Assembly (NCBI GenBank): GCA_039105265.1
Contig: JAPFFF010000060.1
Span: forward strand, 434,001-498,000
Direction of reading: 5' to 3'
Origin: Tritrichomonas musculus
Taxonomy: Eukaryota > Parabasalia > Tritrichomonadida > Tritrichomonadidae
Length of the DNA stretch: 64,000 nt
In this document: in pieces, positions 20,553 through 31,000 of the stretch
How the letters are laid out: each line of letters starts with the position of its first letter
Position numbering within the stretch: position 1 is the first letter of the stretch
Made by a program: the position numbers and the translations under genes
The notes under the pieces: generated by a model
The model's database searches: none
Told to the model about the DNA's origin: nothing
Seen by the model: the letters and a program-made list of their open reading frames with translations, nothing else

Positions 20553-22133
20553 TTATATTCCTTCTAGCTTATAAACGAAAGGAGAATGATTAACAACCTG
20601 CAATTTTTTGGAAGAAGAATTACAGTTATATTGTAGTTTCAATGCAAGTTCAGCCAAATAAAAATTATTATATAGCAATGATAAAGAAAATAACGGTTGG
20701 TAATCGTTACCAATTGAAAACAAATAATAAAGAGAATCAAAATTATTATATCTTATTGAATATTCAAGAAATGTCAGTTCATTAAAAAGAGCTTTTAAAA
20801 GAGGCAGCTTTGGAAAATGATTTTCAATCAACCATTCAAAAAGTTCATTTCGGTTGTATTGAATTGATCCTAAAAGTGACTGATAGAAAACTTCTCTATC
20901 AATAGATTTTTTTTCATTTATACATTTGTGAATTATGTTCACATTTCCACTGCAAAAGGCATGGTAAATTGTTTTATTGCTGACATTCGTTTCACTCTCA
21001 ACATTCAACAAAATGAAGTTGAATATTTTTTCAGAACCATGTATTGCACAAGCATCGAGATAGCTTAGATTATGTTCATTAAATATTCGTGAATTTCGCT
21101 CAAAAATCAATGGAGTGATGTGATCATTATAATTCACTTCACCTGCCTTTTCATTTATTTTTTGTGAAAATAATTCCAAATCATCATTCAAAATGGCTTG
21201 ATAGATTGGATCGGGATCTGTTCCTTTCGTTACATATCGTAAGAATTTGTCATAATCATATCTTTCAAATTCTTTTGAGTTTTGCATATATTTTTGATTG
21301 AATTCTTTATTTGAAAGGTCAATTTTGTTATTAATATGGTCAAATTCTATCTGATCAAAAATAATATCTTTGAAATGACTTTTTATACGTCCATCTGAAT
21401 GACTAATGTATGGAATAATCGTCTTTGAATCCAATTCTTTTTGATGATATAAATAACGAATAATAAAACGAATTTCATTTGAACGATTTTCATGAAGTTC
21501 TGCCAAAATTTCTTTTTTGAAAAATTTGAATTGGTATTTGGCTGTTTTACTTTCTAGTTCTTTTAAAAATGAAATTATGAGTTCTATTTTATTTGGCCTA
21601 ATTGTACATGAAGATATTGAAATATTGTAAAGAAATTCATTATCAAGAATAATATATTTATCTTCTCTTTCTTTTTTATAAATGTTGATTATTTTGTTGA
21701 TCAATTCTTCATAATTTGTGGAGTTGAGATTGATAAGATCATTAGATATTTCTTTTTGAGAATGAAGTATTTGATTATTTATAATAATGTCATACGATCT
21801 TTCATACATTTCAACAAGATTTAAAAGTTCTTCAATTTGTAATTGTTGCGCAAATATTTTTAACAAATCTTTATTTGTCGAAGTAATTGGAATTTTTATT
21901 AAATTAAATACATCAGAAAAAAGCTGATAATCAGCCTGAGAACAAAATAAAGGATCTTCAAATTCATGGATACAAATTTTAAATAAATTATCTGGATGTT
22001 GCTTACAAAAACCATTGATTTTCTGGCTAATTAATTCTGCATTTGTTTTTGAACAATGGATTTCATAATCATTTATTATAAATTTCCAATTCTTTGTCTG
22101 AACTTTTAGCTTGTCGAAAACAAAGCAAAACAT
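20553..22133 (-). CDS. BTB-like + DUF3447/ankyrin protein, N-terminal part
   Basis: A 526-residue frame from the ATG at 22133. Residues 10-110 have a BTB-like pattern (NWKFIINDYEIHCSKTNAEL ... LFSDVFNLIKIPITS ... LLKIFAQQLQIEELLNLVE). Residues 125-250 are helical and similar in layout to BACK regions. Residues 300-440 are DUF3447-like (DDLELFSQKINEKAGEVNYN, LSYLDACAIHGSEKIFNFIL). Degenerate ankyrin repeats follow up to the stop. The ankyrin array carries on in another phase (19667-20533), so the protein is probably prematurely ended. It has no signal peptide, so it should be cytoplasmic. It shares its N-terminal layout with the LRR gene at 17933 and the RCC1 gene at 38258. The function of this family is not established. 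Confidence 0.75.
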   Translation of the reverse strand: MFCFVFDKLKVQTKNWKFIINDYEIHCSKTNAELISQKINGFCKQHPDNLFKICIHEFEDPLFCSQADYQLFSDVFNLIKIPITSTNKDLLKIFAQQLQIEELLNLVEMYERSYDIIINNQILHSQKEISNDLINLNSTNYEELINKIINIYKKEREDKYIILDNEFLYNISISSCTIRPNKIELIISFLKELESKTAKYQFKFFKKEILAELHENRSNEIRFIIRYLYHQKELDSKTIIPYISHSDGRIKSHFKDIIFDQIEFDHINNKIDLSNKEFNQKYMQNSKEFERYDYDKFLRYVTKGTDPDPIYQAILNDDLELFSQKINEKAGEVNYNDHITPLIFERNSRIFNEHNLSYLDACAIHGSEKIFNFILLNVESETNVSNKTIYHAFCSGNVNIIHKCINEKKSIDREVFYQSLLGSIQYNRNELFEWLIENHFPKLPLLKALFNELTFLEYSIRYNNFDSLYYLFSIGNDYQPLFSLSLLYNNFYLAELALKLQYNCNSSSKKLQVVNHSPFVYKLEGI

Positions 22134-22197
22134 AGCAAAATATTTCCAGTTTTGATAAATCTATCCTTCCGTAAAAATAGAAACGAAAATTCTATCG

Positions 22198-22603
22198 TTC
22201 CGTAAAAATAGCAACAGAGCCAAATTTTTTAATAAAAAACAAGTTAAAAATAACAAAAATGCATAAAAACATAAAAATAAAAAGATTTAAATGGTTTATT
22301 ATATGCAAATAGTATAAATGATGATAAAATTGAAATAGCATAAGGTTTTTTTTGGTAATTTTTTCCCATATCTTCGAAGAATTTGCCCGCAAACGACGTA
22401 TAATTATGATTTTAAACAGATATTTGTGGCTATTTAGGGATTACAGATGAAATAATTTCATCATCATATCAATCTAGTCTTATTGTTGCTATTTATAGCA
22501 AATATGTCCTTTAATGATGTTTGTGTTTGCTTATAAGTGGTAAATAAAGGAAACTATGGCTATTTATAAATAAACGGTCTCCTTCGTTGCTATTTTTACG
22601 GAA
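22198..22603. mobile_element. roughly 400-bp MITE between divergent genes
   Basis: The ends TTCCGTAAAAATAGCAAC (22198-22215) and GTTGCTATTTTTACGGAA (22586-22603) are perfect 18-bp inverted repeats. An extra partial copy of the left end (TTCCGTAAAAATAGAAAC, 22167-22184) sits just outside. The motif GGCTATTT(A) recurs inside. There is no coding capacity, and I could not identify a clear target duplication. The element occupies most of the shared upstream region of the genes starting at 22133 (minus) and 22705 (plus). Confidence 0.6.
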
Positions 22604-22704
22604 AAAGACATTTATCCCAATTTTCAAAATTTTGGTGAAAATTTTAATTCAAAATTTTCTATATCTTTTCTCAAAATTGAATTTTGTCATACATTAAAAT
22701 TAAA

Positions 22705-25700
22705 ATGGAAACCTTATTACTTGATTCGTCATACATTTTTGAAAACTCAACTGAAATTGATCAACTCCGACAAACATTTATCGATTTAAGAGCTAATCAA
22801 GAAGAAGAGGAAGTCCAAAATTTCCTGAAAAAAGCATACAATTATCTACTCAAAGATATTCCAGAAAATCTTTTAAATGAACTTGTCTCGACAATATGTT
22901 GCTGCTTTTCGAGCTTTCCTAAAGAATCCTTACCAATTTTTAATCAAATTTCACAAAATATAAAATTGAATTCAAATTTTACAATTATTACTTTTTCGAT
23001 TCTGTCAATTTTAACTCACGTAAAACCAAAATTGTCTATTCCAGATTATTATTCGTATGTTGAAACTGCTTTTGAAGAAATTTGCCCACAAATCCAAAAA
23101 ACGGCCCCTTTAAATTTGAAATTATTTGACCATCATATTTCACCTAAATATTCAGATGATTTAATTATTGACATTCTTCTTTCTTTAAATTTTACTGAGC
23201 GAATAATTTATGGTTGTTTTCGAATTGTTTTTTTGAGAAATTTGTTTTCAATGAATCCCAAATTTGATTCACTTTTTCAATACATATCTGATTCCGGTTT
23301 TATACAAATTTTACCTCAAAGTGACCATTCAAATCAGCAGCTTTTTGAATTCATTAAAAACGAAAATTTTGATTCTGTTTTAGACATGGATAAAGAAGCT
23401 TTTTTGTTAGTTCTATCGGCAGTTTTTTCTGCCAGAAATGGATGCGAAGTGAAAGGTCTCACAATAAAAACGGTATTGCCATTTATGGCAATTGTTTTAT
23501 TTTATCTTAAAAAGTATCCAAATGATGTTAAATATAATAATCAATTCTCTTTTGATGATTTCAGTTTAACAGATTTCGATAAAATGACAAATCTTTTCGG
23601 GGTCTCGATTGAGTCCATTATGAAAAACAAAGATAAACTTTTTGAATGCCAAATATTCACAAAAGAAAATATCATAGTTATTTTTCAGCATGTTATGCCA
23701 CCTTTGTTTTCCAGATTATTTGATGGCAACTATAAAAATGACAAAATATTTCTTTTGAATACTTTATTTGAGATCACTTCACAGGTAGAAGGAAATGAAA
23801 AACTTGAAGAGTGTATAAAAACATTCTTTAATCAATCAGAAAATCAATTTTTTGAGTTCATTATCCAAAACTTGAATGAAATCCAAAACCACGACATTTC
23901 AAAGATGAACTTGAAATTAATTGACTCAAAATTAATTGACAATTTTTTGTCAAAAACAAGTGATGTGATCAAAACTGTTTATTTTTTAGAAAACTTATGT
24001 ATAAATCAGCCAGTTTTGAAGTATTCAGAGGTTATTTCTGAATCATTGAGGAAAGTTGCCATTAACAAAATAAATGAAAAAGAATGGGATGATTTATCAT
24101 TGATTGTCACTTTTTTAAAGAAGAACAAATTTGACAAAGATATTGAAAAATTGAATGAAACTCAGGATATTCCGCCATTAATAAAATACAACCTGTTTAA
24201 TGCAATGCCAAATGATGCTGAAATTAGCATTGATGAACTTTTGTCATATATTTTGTCTGATCCAATTTTGGAGCAGAGCGACCAATTATTGGAGCTTCTA
24301 TTTAATATGATGCTCAAAGACCGAGACATTTTAATTGGATACTTATGCAATCTGGCTTATAAATATGGAAACAGATCTTTTTTTGTGAAGGTTTACTTAA
24401 GATTGTTCAGAGATGAATACTTGAAATTTCCAAATGAATTTATTGAGGTCACAAACATGATATTTTATTGCCAAAGAAGAGAGAAAACTCTATTAAGAAA
24501 GATTGATTTTAGAATAACAAATTTGCCTTCAAAAGATTCAGAACTTGGAAAGTCAGTAATAATGAAATTATTTAATTCAATTAAAGAAAAAAATGGCAAT
24601 TTCCAAGCTTTTTTGTGTTTGAGAAGTATTGCTGGTTCTTTTCCATTTCTATTTGAAAATTATCCTGAAGAAGTTTTTAATATTGTTCTTCAGCCAATGA
24701 ATGATTTTCCTCTTATTTTTGAGAAGGGTTTGAATGAAGAACAAATGATTTTATTAAAGACAGCTTATTCTGCCATTTACTTTATCATTCTGACTTTCCA
24801 ATCATCAATTTTAGCTGACAAATTTGTTCAATTGTTTTTCAGTAGAATTTCAACGTTGAATGAATGTCAAATTTTCTGTTATTTAATTATCTTTCTGATT
24901 TTCTTTGAGGATGAAAAAAGTGCAAATCTTTGTCAATCATGGTTTAGAAAACTAAACGTTTATGAAATAATTGGAAATCTTTTGAATGAAGGTAATAAAA
25001 GTTCCACTAAAAAAGGACCATTTTCTTCAAACCTCAAGAAAACGATTTTTTTATTTTTCGTAAAAATATATCACAATAACATGAATTTAAACCAAAATGA
25101 AATGATTCAATTTGAAGAATTATTAAAATATGTTGAATTTCCTCTTAATCATATCTATGATTTTAGCTTCTCAACCATTCCATGGATTTACAAATATGAT
25201 CTAAAAATTGATGGAATTTCGGATAGTTTTCGATCATTTATGAAAAATGTTGATCGTAATCGATCCTTTTGGATTTTGAATGATTTTGATCATCTAAGAA
25301 AAACAGATCTTAGTTATAAAGAAATTGATGATTTTATTTCGAAATTGGAGAAACATGACTTGCCAAATAATGTTTTCAATCTTCCAGAAATTCCACAAAG
25401 GAAATCGATTAAAATGGTCAGACATGTGGTTATGAAAACAACGCCAATTTATGTTTGGATTTTATCATCAAAAACGATTCCACTTGTGGCTGAATTAAGT
25501 GATTATCTTGCTAATACAATCAATGAACTTATTGAAATTGGAAAGAATGCAAATGAAGATCCAGACGATGAAGATAATTGTGATGTTGAATTTTATGATA
25601 AATCTGATTTTTTGTTGCCTTATTATTGTCAGCCAAATCTTTTTAAGAATATTGTTAGAGAGATTACAAATCAAGAACTAGATGATTCTTGCTTTTCTGC

Positions 25701-27612
25701 ACTTTGTTCTTTATTTGAAAATATTACTAAATTTAATGATGCTCTTCTTTTCATGCTTGAATTCATATCTCAAAGATTGACTTCAGATATTTCATACATT
25801 GAAATTGATCGTTATTTGACTGTTCTTGAAAACATTTCTGTAAATAAAGGATTCAAAGAAAACTTTGTTGATTTGTGTGGAAATAAATTACTTAACATCA
25901 TTTTAACACCAGAAATTAGACGTCATTCATCATTACTTGTTAAAGCATCTAATTTGTTCGTTTTGATTAATGAAAATATGCCAATCCGAGTCACTCATTT
26001 GATTGAATTTCTTTTTGTTTCAAAAAAGCTAGAAGATGCATTTAAATTATGTTCTAAGTTTTCTTTTGATCAATTAAGTAACGTAGGTGAGTTAGTAATG
26101 AATACTTTTGATAATGAAGCGAAAAATGGAGAAGTTTCAAAGAAAATGATTGAATTTTTGACCATTTTCCCTTCAATTATTCAAGAAAGAAGAGAAACGG
26201 TTTTTTCATTGCTTGAAAATTTGGTGAAAAAGTTCTCAATAGATAATAAAGAAGGACTAGATGAGATAGCTTTCTTGCTAAATAAATTAGCACCAAAAAG
26301 AGGAGATTCATCTAGTTTACAAGCATTCACTGAGAAAGAATCAATAATTCCGCCACACATCAGAGAAACATCTCCATTTTTCTGGGATTTCTATGCAAAA
26401 ATAAATGATAAATTAATTGAGTTGTTTACAAATGATCCGTTACAATTGAGCAAATTTAATTTCATTCTTTCTTATCCTGAGTTAATAAACTTCAATATTC
26501 GTTCGTCATTCTTCAGGAAGAAGATGAAACAACGAATAAAAAATCAAAAACTTTATTTGAACATTGATCGTCATAATCTTTTAATGACATCATTCAGAAG
26601 TCTACATAATAAAACACCGGATCAACTTTTGAATAAATTTAGAGTTGATTTTAGAGGAGAAAGAGAGATAGATGTTGGAGGTCCAATGCGAGAATGGTTC
26701 ACAATTTTGGCCAAAGAAATATTCAATCAAAATTACGGTTTATTTGATTGTTCTTTGAATAATAAAAGTTATCAACCAAATAGCGTCTCATACATTAATC
26801 CTAACCATTTAGAATATTTCAAATTTGCTGGCCAATTCATTGCACGCTCATTAATTCAAGGTCAATGCATTGATGCTCATTTGACGACCTCTTTTTGTAA
26901 GCAAATATTGAAAAGAGAACCAAATTTGAGAGACCTTGAAGATGTGGATGAAGAACTCTATCGTAACTTGGAATGGATGCTTCATAACGACGTCGAACCA
27001 TTATATATGTTCTTTGAAATAGACACACTTGAATTGGGTGTTAGAAAGACAATCGAACTGATTGAAAATGGAAGTGAAATTCAAGTGACAAATGAAAATA
27101 AAAACGAGTTCATTCACTTAAGAACTAATTTTGCTTTGAAAGGACCAATTGAACAACAAGTGAATGCTTTTTGTGAAGGTTTTGATTCTCTAATTGATCA
27201 TGATGATATTAGATTGTTCACTCCAAATGAGCTCAATCTTCTCATTTGTGGAATCCCCGAAATTGACGTTGATGATTTCAAGAGAAATACAACATTTGAA
27301 GAGCCTTATAATATCGACACACCTGTTGTTAAATTCTTCTTTAGTGCAATTTCTAAGTGGGACAATGAGAAGTTGGCAAAATTGTTGCTGTTCATGACAG
27401 GATCATCAAGAGTCCCTTCTAACGGCTTCAGAGAATTTAACGAAATGTGTGGAACACCATTGAAAATTGGACCTGGAGGAAGCAATGAAAGGATACCTCA
27501 ATCACACACGTGCTTTAATTTGCTTTGCTTGCCAAACTATGAAAATGAAGAAGAGTTAAATCAAAAATTGCTACTGGCAATTCAAGAATGTAATACTTTC
27601 GAAATGGCTTAA
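22705..27612 (+). CDS. HECT-domain E3 ubiquitin ligase (HUWE1/Tom1/UPL-like)
   Basis: A 1,635-residue E3 ligase starting at ATG 22705; an in-frame TTG 21 bases upstream is ignored. The first roughly 1,240 residues are an all-helical, armadillo/HEAT-like scaffold of low conservation. The HECT domain occupies about residues 1290-1635. It is recognised by RVDFRGEREIDVGGPMREWF, LEYFKFAGQFIARSLIQGQ, the elements FALKGPIEQQVNAFCEGF and LLLFMTGSSRVPSNGF, and the catalytic Cys about 32 residues from the end in SHTCFNLLCLP (Cys1603, codon at 27511). The enzyme takes ubiquitin from an E2 as a thioester and passes it to substrates. Long N-terminal helical scaffolds with a terminal HECT are typical of HUWE1/Tom1/UPL1-2 ligases. 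The expected UBA and WWE modules are not obvious. The stop overlaps TAAA. Translation looks intact. Confidence 0.9.
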   Translation: METLLLDSSYIFENSTEIDQLRQTFIDLRANQEEEEVQNFLKKAYNYLLKDIPENLLNELVSTICCCFSSFPKESLPIFNQISQNIKLNSNFTIITFSILSILTHVKPKLSIPDYYSYVETAFEEICPQIQKTAPLNLKLFDHHISPKYSDDLIIDILLSLNFTERIIYGCFRIVFLRNLFSMNPKFDSLFQYISDSGFIQILPQSDHSNQQLFEFIKNENFDSVLDMDKEAFLLVLSAVFSARNGCEVKGLTIKTVLPFMAIVLFYLKKYPNDVKYNNQFSFDDFSLTDFDKMTNLFGVSIESIMKNKDKLFECQIFTKENIIVIFQHVMPPLFSRLFDGNYKNDKIFLLNTLFEITSQVEGNEKLEECIKTFFNQSENQFFEFIIQNLNEIQNHDISKMNLKLIDSKLIDNFLSKTSDVIKTVYFLENLCINQPVLKYSEVISESLRKVAINKINEKEWDDLSLIVTFLKKNKFDKDIEKLNETQDIPPLIKYNLFNAMPNDAEISIDELLSYILSDPILEQSDQLLELLFNMMLKDRDILIGYLCNLAYKYGNRSFFVKVYLRLFRDEYLKFPNEFIEVTNMIFYCQRREKTLLRKIDFRITNLPSKDSELGKSVIMKLFNSIKEKNGNFQAFLCLRSIAGSFPFLFENYPEEVFNIVLQPMNDFPLIFEKGLNEEQMILLKTAYSAIYFIILTFQSSILADKFVQLFFSRISTLNECQIFCYLIIFLIFFEDEKSANLCQSWFRKLNVYEIIGNLLNEGNKSSTKKGPFSSNLKKTIFLFFVKIYHNNMNLNQNEMIQFEELLKYVEFPLNHIYDFSFSTIPWIYKYDLKIDGISDSFRSFMKNVDRNRSFWILNDFDHLRKTDLSYKEIDDFISKLEKHDLPNNVFNLPEIPQRKSIKMVRHVVMKTTPIYVWILSSKTIPLVAELSDYLANTINELIEIGKNANEDPDDEDNCDVEFYDKSDFLLPYYCQPNLFKNIVREITNQELDDSCFSALCSLFENITKFNDALLFMLEFISQRLTSDISYIEIDRYLTVLENISVNKGFKENFVDLCGNKLLNIILTPEIRRHSSLLVKASNLFVLINENMPIRVTHLIEFLFVSKKLEDAFKLCSKFSFDQLSNVGELVMNTFDNEAKNGEVSKKMIEFLTIFPSIIQERRETVFSLLENLVKKFSIDNKEGLDEIAFLLNKLAPKRGDSSSLQAFTEKESIIPPHIRETSPFFWDFYAKINDKLIELFTNDPLQLSKFNFILSYPELINFNIRSSFFRKKMKQRIKNQKLYLNIDRHNLLMTSFRSLHNKTPDQLLNKFRVDFRGEREIDVGGPMREWFTILAKEIFNQNYGLFDCSLNNKSYQPNSVSYINPNHLEYFKFAGQFIARSLIQGQCIDAHLTTSFCKQILKREPNLRDLEDVDEELYRNLEWMLHNDVEPLYMFFEIDTLELGVRKTIELIENGSEIQVTNENKNEFIHLRTNFALKGPIEQQVNAFCEGFDSLIDHDDIRLFTPNELNLLICGIPEIDVDDFKRNTTFEEPYNIDTPVVKFFFSAISKWDNEKLAKLLLFMTGSSRVPSNGFREFNEMCGTPLKIGPGGSNERIPQSHTCFNLLCLPNYENEEELNQKLLLAIQECNTFEMA

Positions 27613-28046
27613 AAACTAAAATATTAATATTTTTTTTAACTTTAAATTTTCATTATAATATTGAGTGTAAAACTTGAACAACTATGCATGTTTACCTACT
27701 AATTAGAAATATCTGAAATATTACATCTTTAATATATTATATATAGCATGCTAAATACTTTTTATATGTATTAAAATGATTACTTTTTCCATAAGAAAAT
27801 GATTGAAGTTTTCAATTTTTATGGATAACTATCTGAAATTGCAGTGTTTTATATATTTAAGAAAACTAAATATTTATAATTAAATATAATTATTAAATTA
27901 TAAATTTAAAATATATTATGAGTAATATATAATTTAGACAACGAGATATACACAATATAAAATCTAATATTTTGAATAGTTTACAAAATAATAATTTATA
28001 TTTGAAAATGCTAAATTACAAAATAAAAAATAATTGATGTTTATTT
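27613..28046. other. convergent intergenic spacer, nothing recognised
   Basis: Extremely AT-rich DNA between the 3' ends of the HECT and cysteine-rich genes. Both ends carry TAAA-type poly(A) signals facing each other. No genes are seen. Confidence 0.6.
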
Positions 28047-31000
28047 TTAAACTTCATTTGCATCTTTGTCACCTTCTGGAGCTGCTTCATTATCAGATGA
28101 TTGCGCTTCTTTTCTCTTCTTTATAACCAAAAAGTATACAAGAACGAATACAATAGCGCCGACAACAACGACTGCAGCAATTACAATTCCTGCAATTGCA
28201 CCAGCTCCTAACTTACTACCTTTACTGTCATCATCTTTTTTAATGGCCCAAAGATTTTTTCTGGAATTAACATATTTGCATTCGTAATTAAAATGTTTTT
28301 TATCAATTTTTCCTCCCCATGCATCACAATTGAAATTATCATCGTTTGTATCAGCAATTAAAATTATTTCTTGCTCTAATGTTGCACCAACATTTCTTTT
28401 ATTTATTACGATTGATGAAGGAACACTTCTAAGTTTTCCTTTAATCTGAGCACCATCTAATAATTGAGAAGTGCTGTCACTGTAAGAACAGTCCAGAGTA
28501 GATGATTCTAAATTCACGTTTTCATTTATTTCTAAACTTGATGAAATACCAATAATTACATTTCCTTTAATCGTAGCATTTTGAATTAATCCTGAAATGC
28601 CTTGTTGAATTTTAATTGAGTTAATTTGAACATCTTTGTTATTATCTGAGTTGATTATTAATTCTCCTTCTTGTTCTTTGAATTCAAGTTGATTAATTTC
28701 AATGGGGCTTAAAGGAGTAATTGCTAATGTTGAAATTGGTTCCACCTGATTAAGATATACAGTTGATGTTGGTGAGGTACTTTCTATCATAATGTTATCA
28801 TGTCCTTCAACGATAGATGCACGTGTTGATGGATCTAAATTGATTTTAATAGATGATTTTGTTATAATATCAAATTCTTTATTGTTTGTATTAGAATCAA
28901 CTTTGAGAGTAATTTCGTTATATCCATCTGGTATTTCAATAGCTACATTTCTATTTTTAGTGTTTGTTATTGTAACTGCTGTGATAATTTTCTTGTTTTC
29001 ATTTTCATTTTCCTCATAATTTAATGTTAACCTTAGTTGTTGTGAATTTTCACTGATCTCTTCATCATCGAAATTTTGTGGAAGATTTCCATCATCTTGA
29101 ATTTTGTCATAGGCCGGATTTACCTTTTTAGGTTGTGGAGTAGGTGTTGGTTTAAAAGGATCCACTGGCTTGACACATTTATTTGATATATCTAAAGCAA
29201 AAGGTGGATTACATTGAGCGCATTGATCAGAAAAGCCTGTTATGCATACCAAGCAATTTTCAACTGAACATTGTACATCTGAATTACAAGGTACACATTT
29301 ATTATAATTTGGAGAATTAGGTAACGTATCTAAACAGTAATCTTCTTCGCATAAATCGCATTCACCTGATATAGAACATTCAAAACAATTGGAAGAACAT
29401 GGGCCGCATTTTCCTGTGCCAACACCTTTATCATAAATTATACCATATCCACGATTACAATATCTACAGAATGTAGCATTTTGACATTCTTCACAGTTAT
29501 CTGCACATTTGACACATTTAGAACTGTCAACTAATTGATAGCCATCTTCGCAATAAGTACAACTTTGTGAACTACTACATAAAACACAATTTGCTGGACA
29601 TTTGGAGCATTTTCCATTTCCGTTTTCTCTCGTCAAATAATAACCGCTTTTACAAGATTTGCATGATGTTAAATTTTCACAAGTATAACAATTTGCTGCG
29701 CATTGGATACAATTATTAGTCAAATTGCCATTTACAACATTAAATATATAGCCATCCATGCATGAATCACAATGTGTTACATCAGTATCGCATTTTTCAC
29801 AATTTTGTGGGCATTTTGTACATTTTCCGGTGCTAACTCCATTATTATCTCTTGCAAAACCAAATCCTTCTTGGCATTCATCACAAATTTTATTATCAAA
29901 AGAGCAATATTCACAATTTGCGACTTCGCATGCTCCACAATTTCCTGTCATTTTTCCATTATTATCAAAAATGGAGCCATAACCTTCTCCACATTCTGAA
30001 CATGTAGAAACATCATCACATTTGTAACAATTATTAGGACAAGAACCACACTTTCCTGTATAGGAACCATCAGAGCCAATTATGTAGCCATAACCTTGAT
30101 CATCAATATAATCACTTTCATCATCACAAATTGAACAAAAAGTGGAATCATAATTACAGTAAAGACAATCTTTTGGACATTTTTCACATTGTCCAACTAT
30201 TTTATTTCCACTTGCTTTTCTTATAACGCCATATTCAACGTTGCATTTGGTGCATATTCGATGATCATAGTCACAATATTGACAATTCAAAGGGCATTCT
30301 CTGCATTCTGCTGTTGGTTTTCCATTTTTGTCCAATACAAATCCATATCCAGGTTTGCAATATGAACATTGATCTGCATCAGCAGTGCATGATGCACAAT
30401 TATCGGAACATTTTTTGCATCCGTTTGTAGGCTTGCCTTTTTCATCTAAGACAAATCCATAACCTGATTCACAAACTTCACAAATATTGGAATTTTGCTG
30501 GCATTTTGAACAATGAGGACCACATGATAAGCATTTACCAGTACGTTCGCCCTTACTATTTATTTCAAAGCCATATTTTCTATCACAAATAGAGCATTTT
30601 TGAATATCATAGGAACAATCTGCACAATGAGTAGGGCATTTTGTGCATTTTTTAGTAAAATCATCATTAGTTGTAATTGCATACCCATCAAAGCATTCTG
30701 TGCATTCTACCAAATCTTGTTTGCATTTAGAACAACCATCTGGGCATTGAGAACATGTTCCATCATCATTTTGGTGGAATCCTGAAATACAAGAATCGCA
30801 AAATGATGTATTTATACATGAAGTACAATTTTCAGGACATTTCCCACACTTAGTTGTTTGTTTTCCATTTTCAATAATGAAACCATATCCAGATTTACAT
30901 GATGCACACTTGCTATAGTCATCATTACAATCTTTACAATTATCATCAGAACATTTTTTACAATCTGCTGAAGGTTTACCATTAATTAAGACATGCCCAT

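Noticed and set aside
29758-29999. Plus-strand frames in the cysteine-rich gene
   Set aside because: Shadows of the CxxC repeats on the opposite strand; several overlapping ones of similar size occur along the array.
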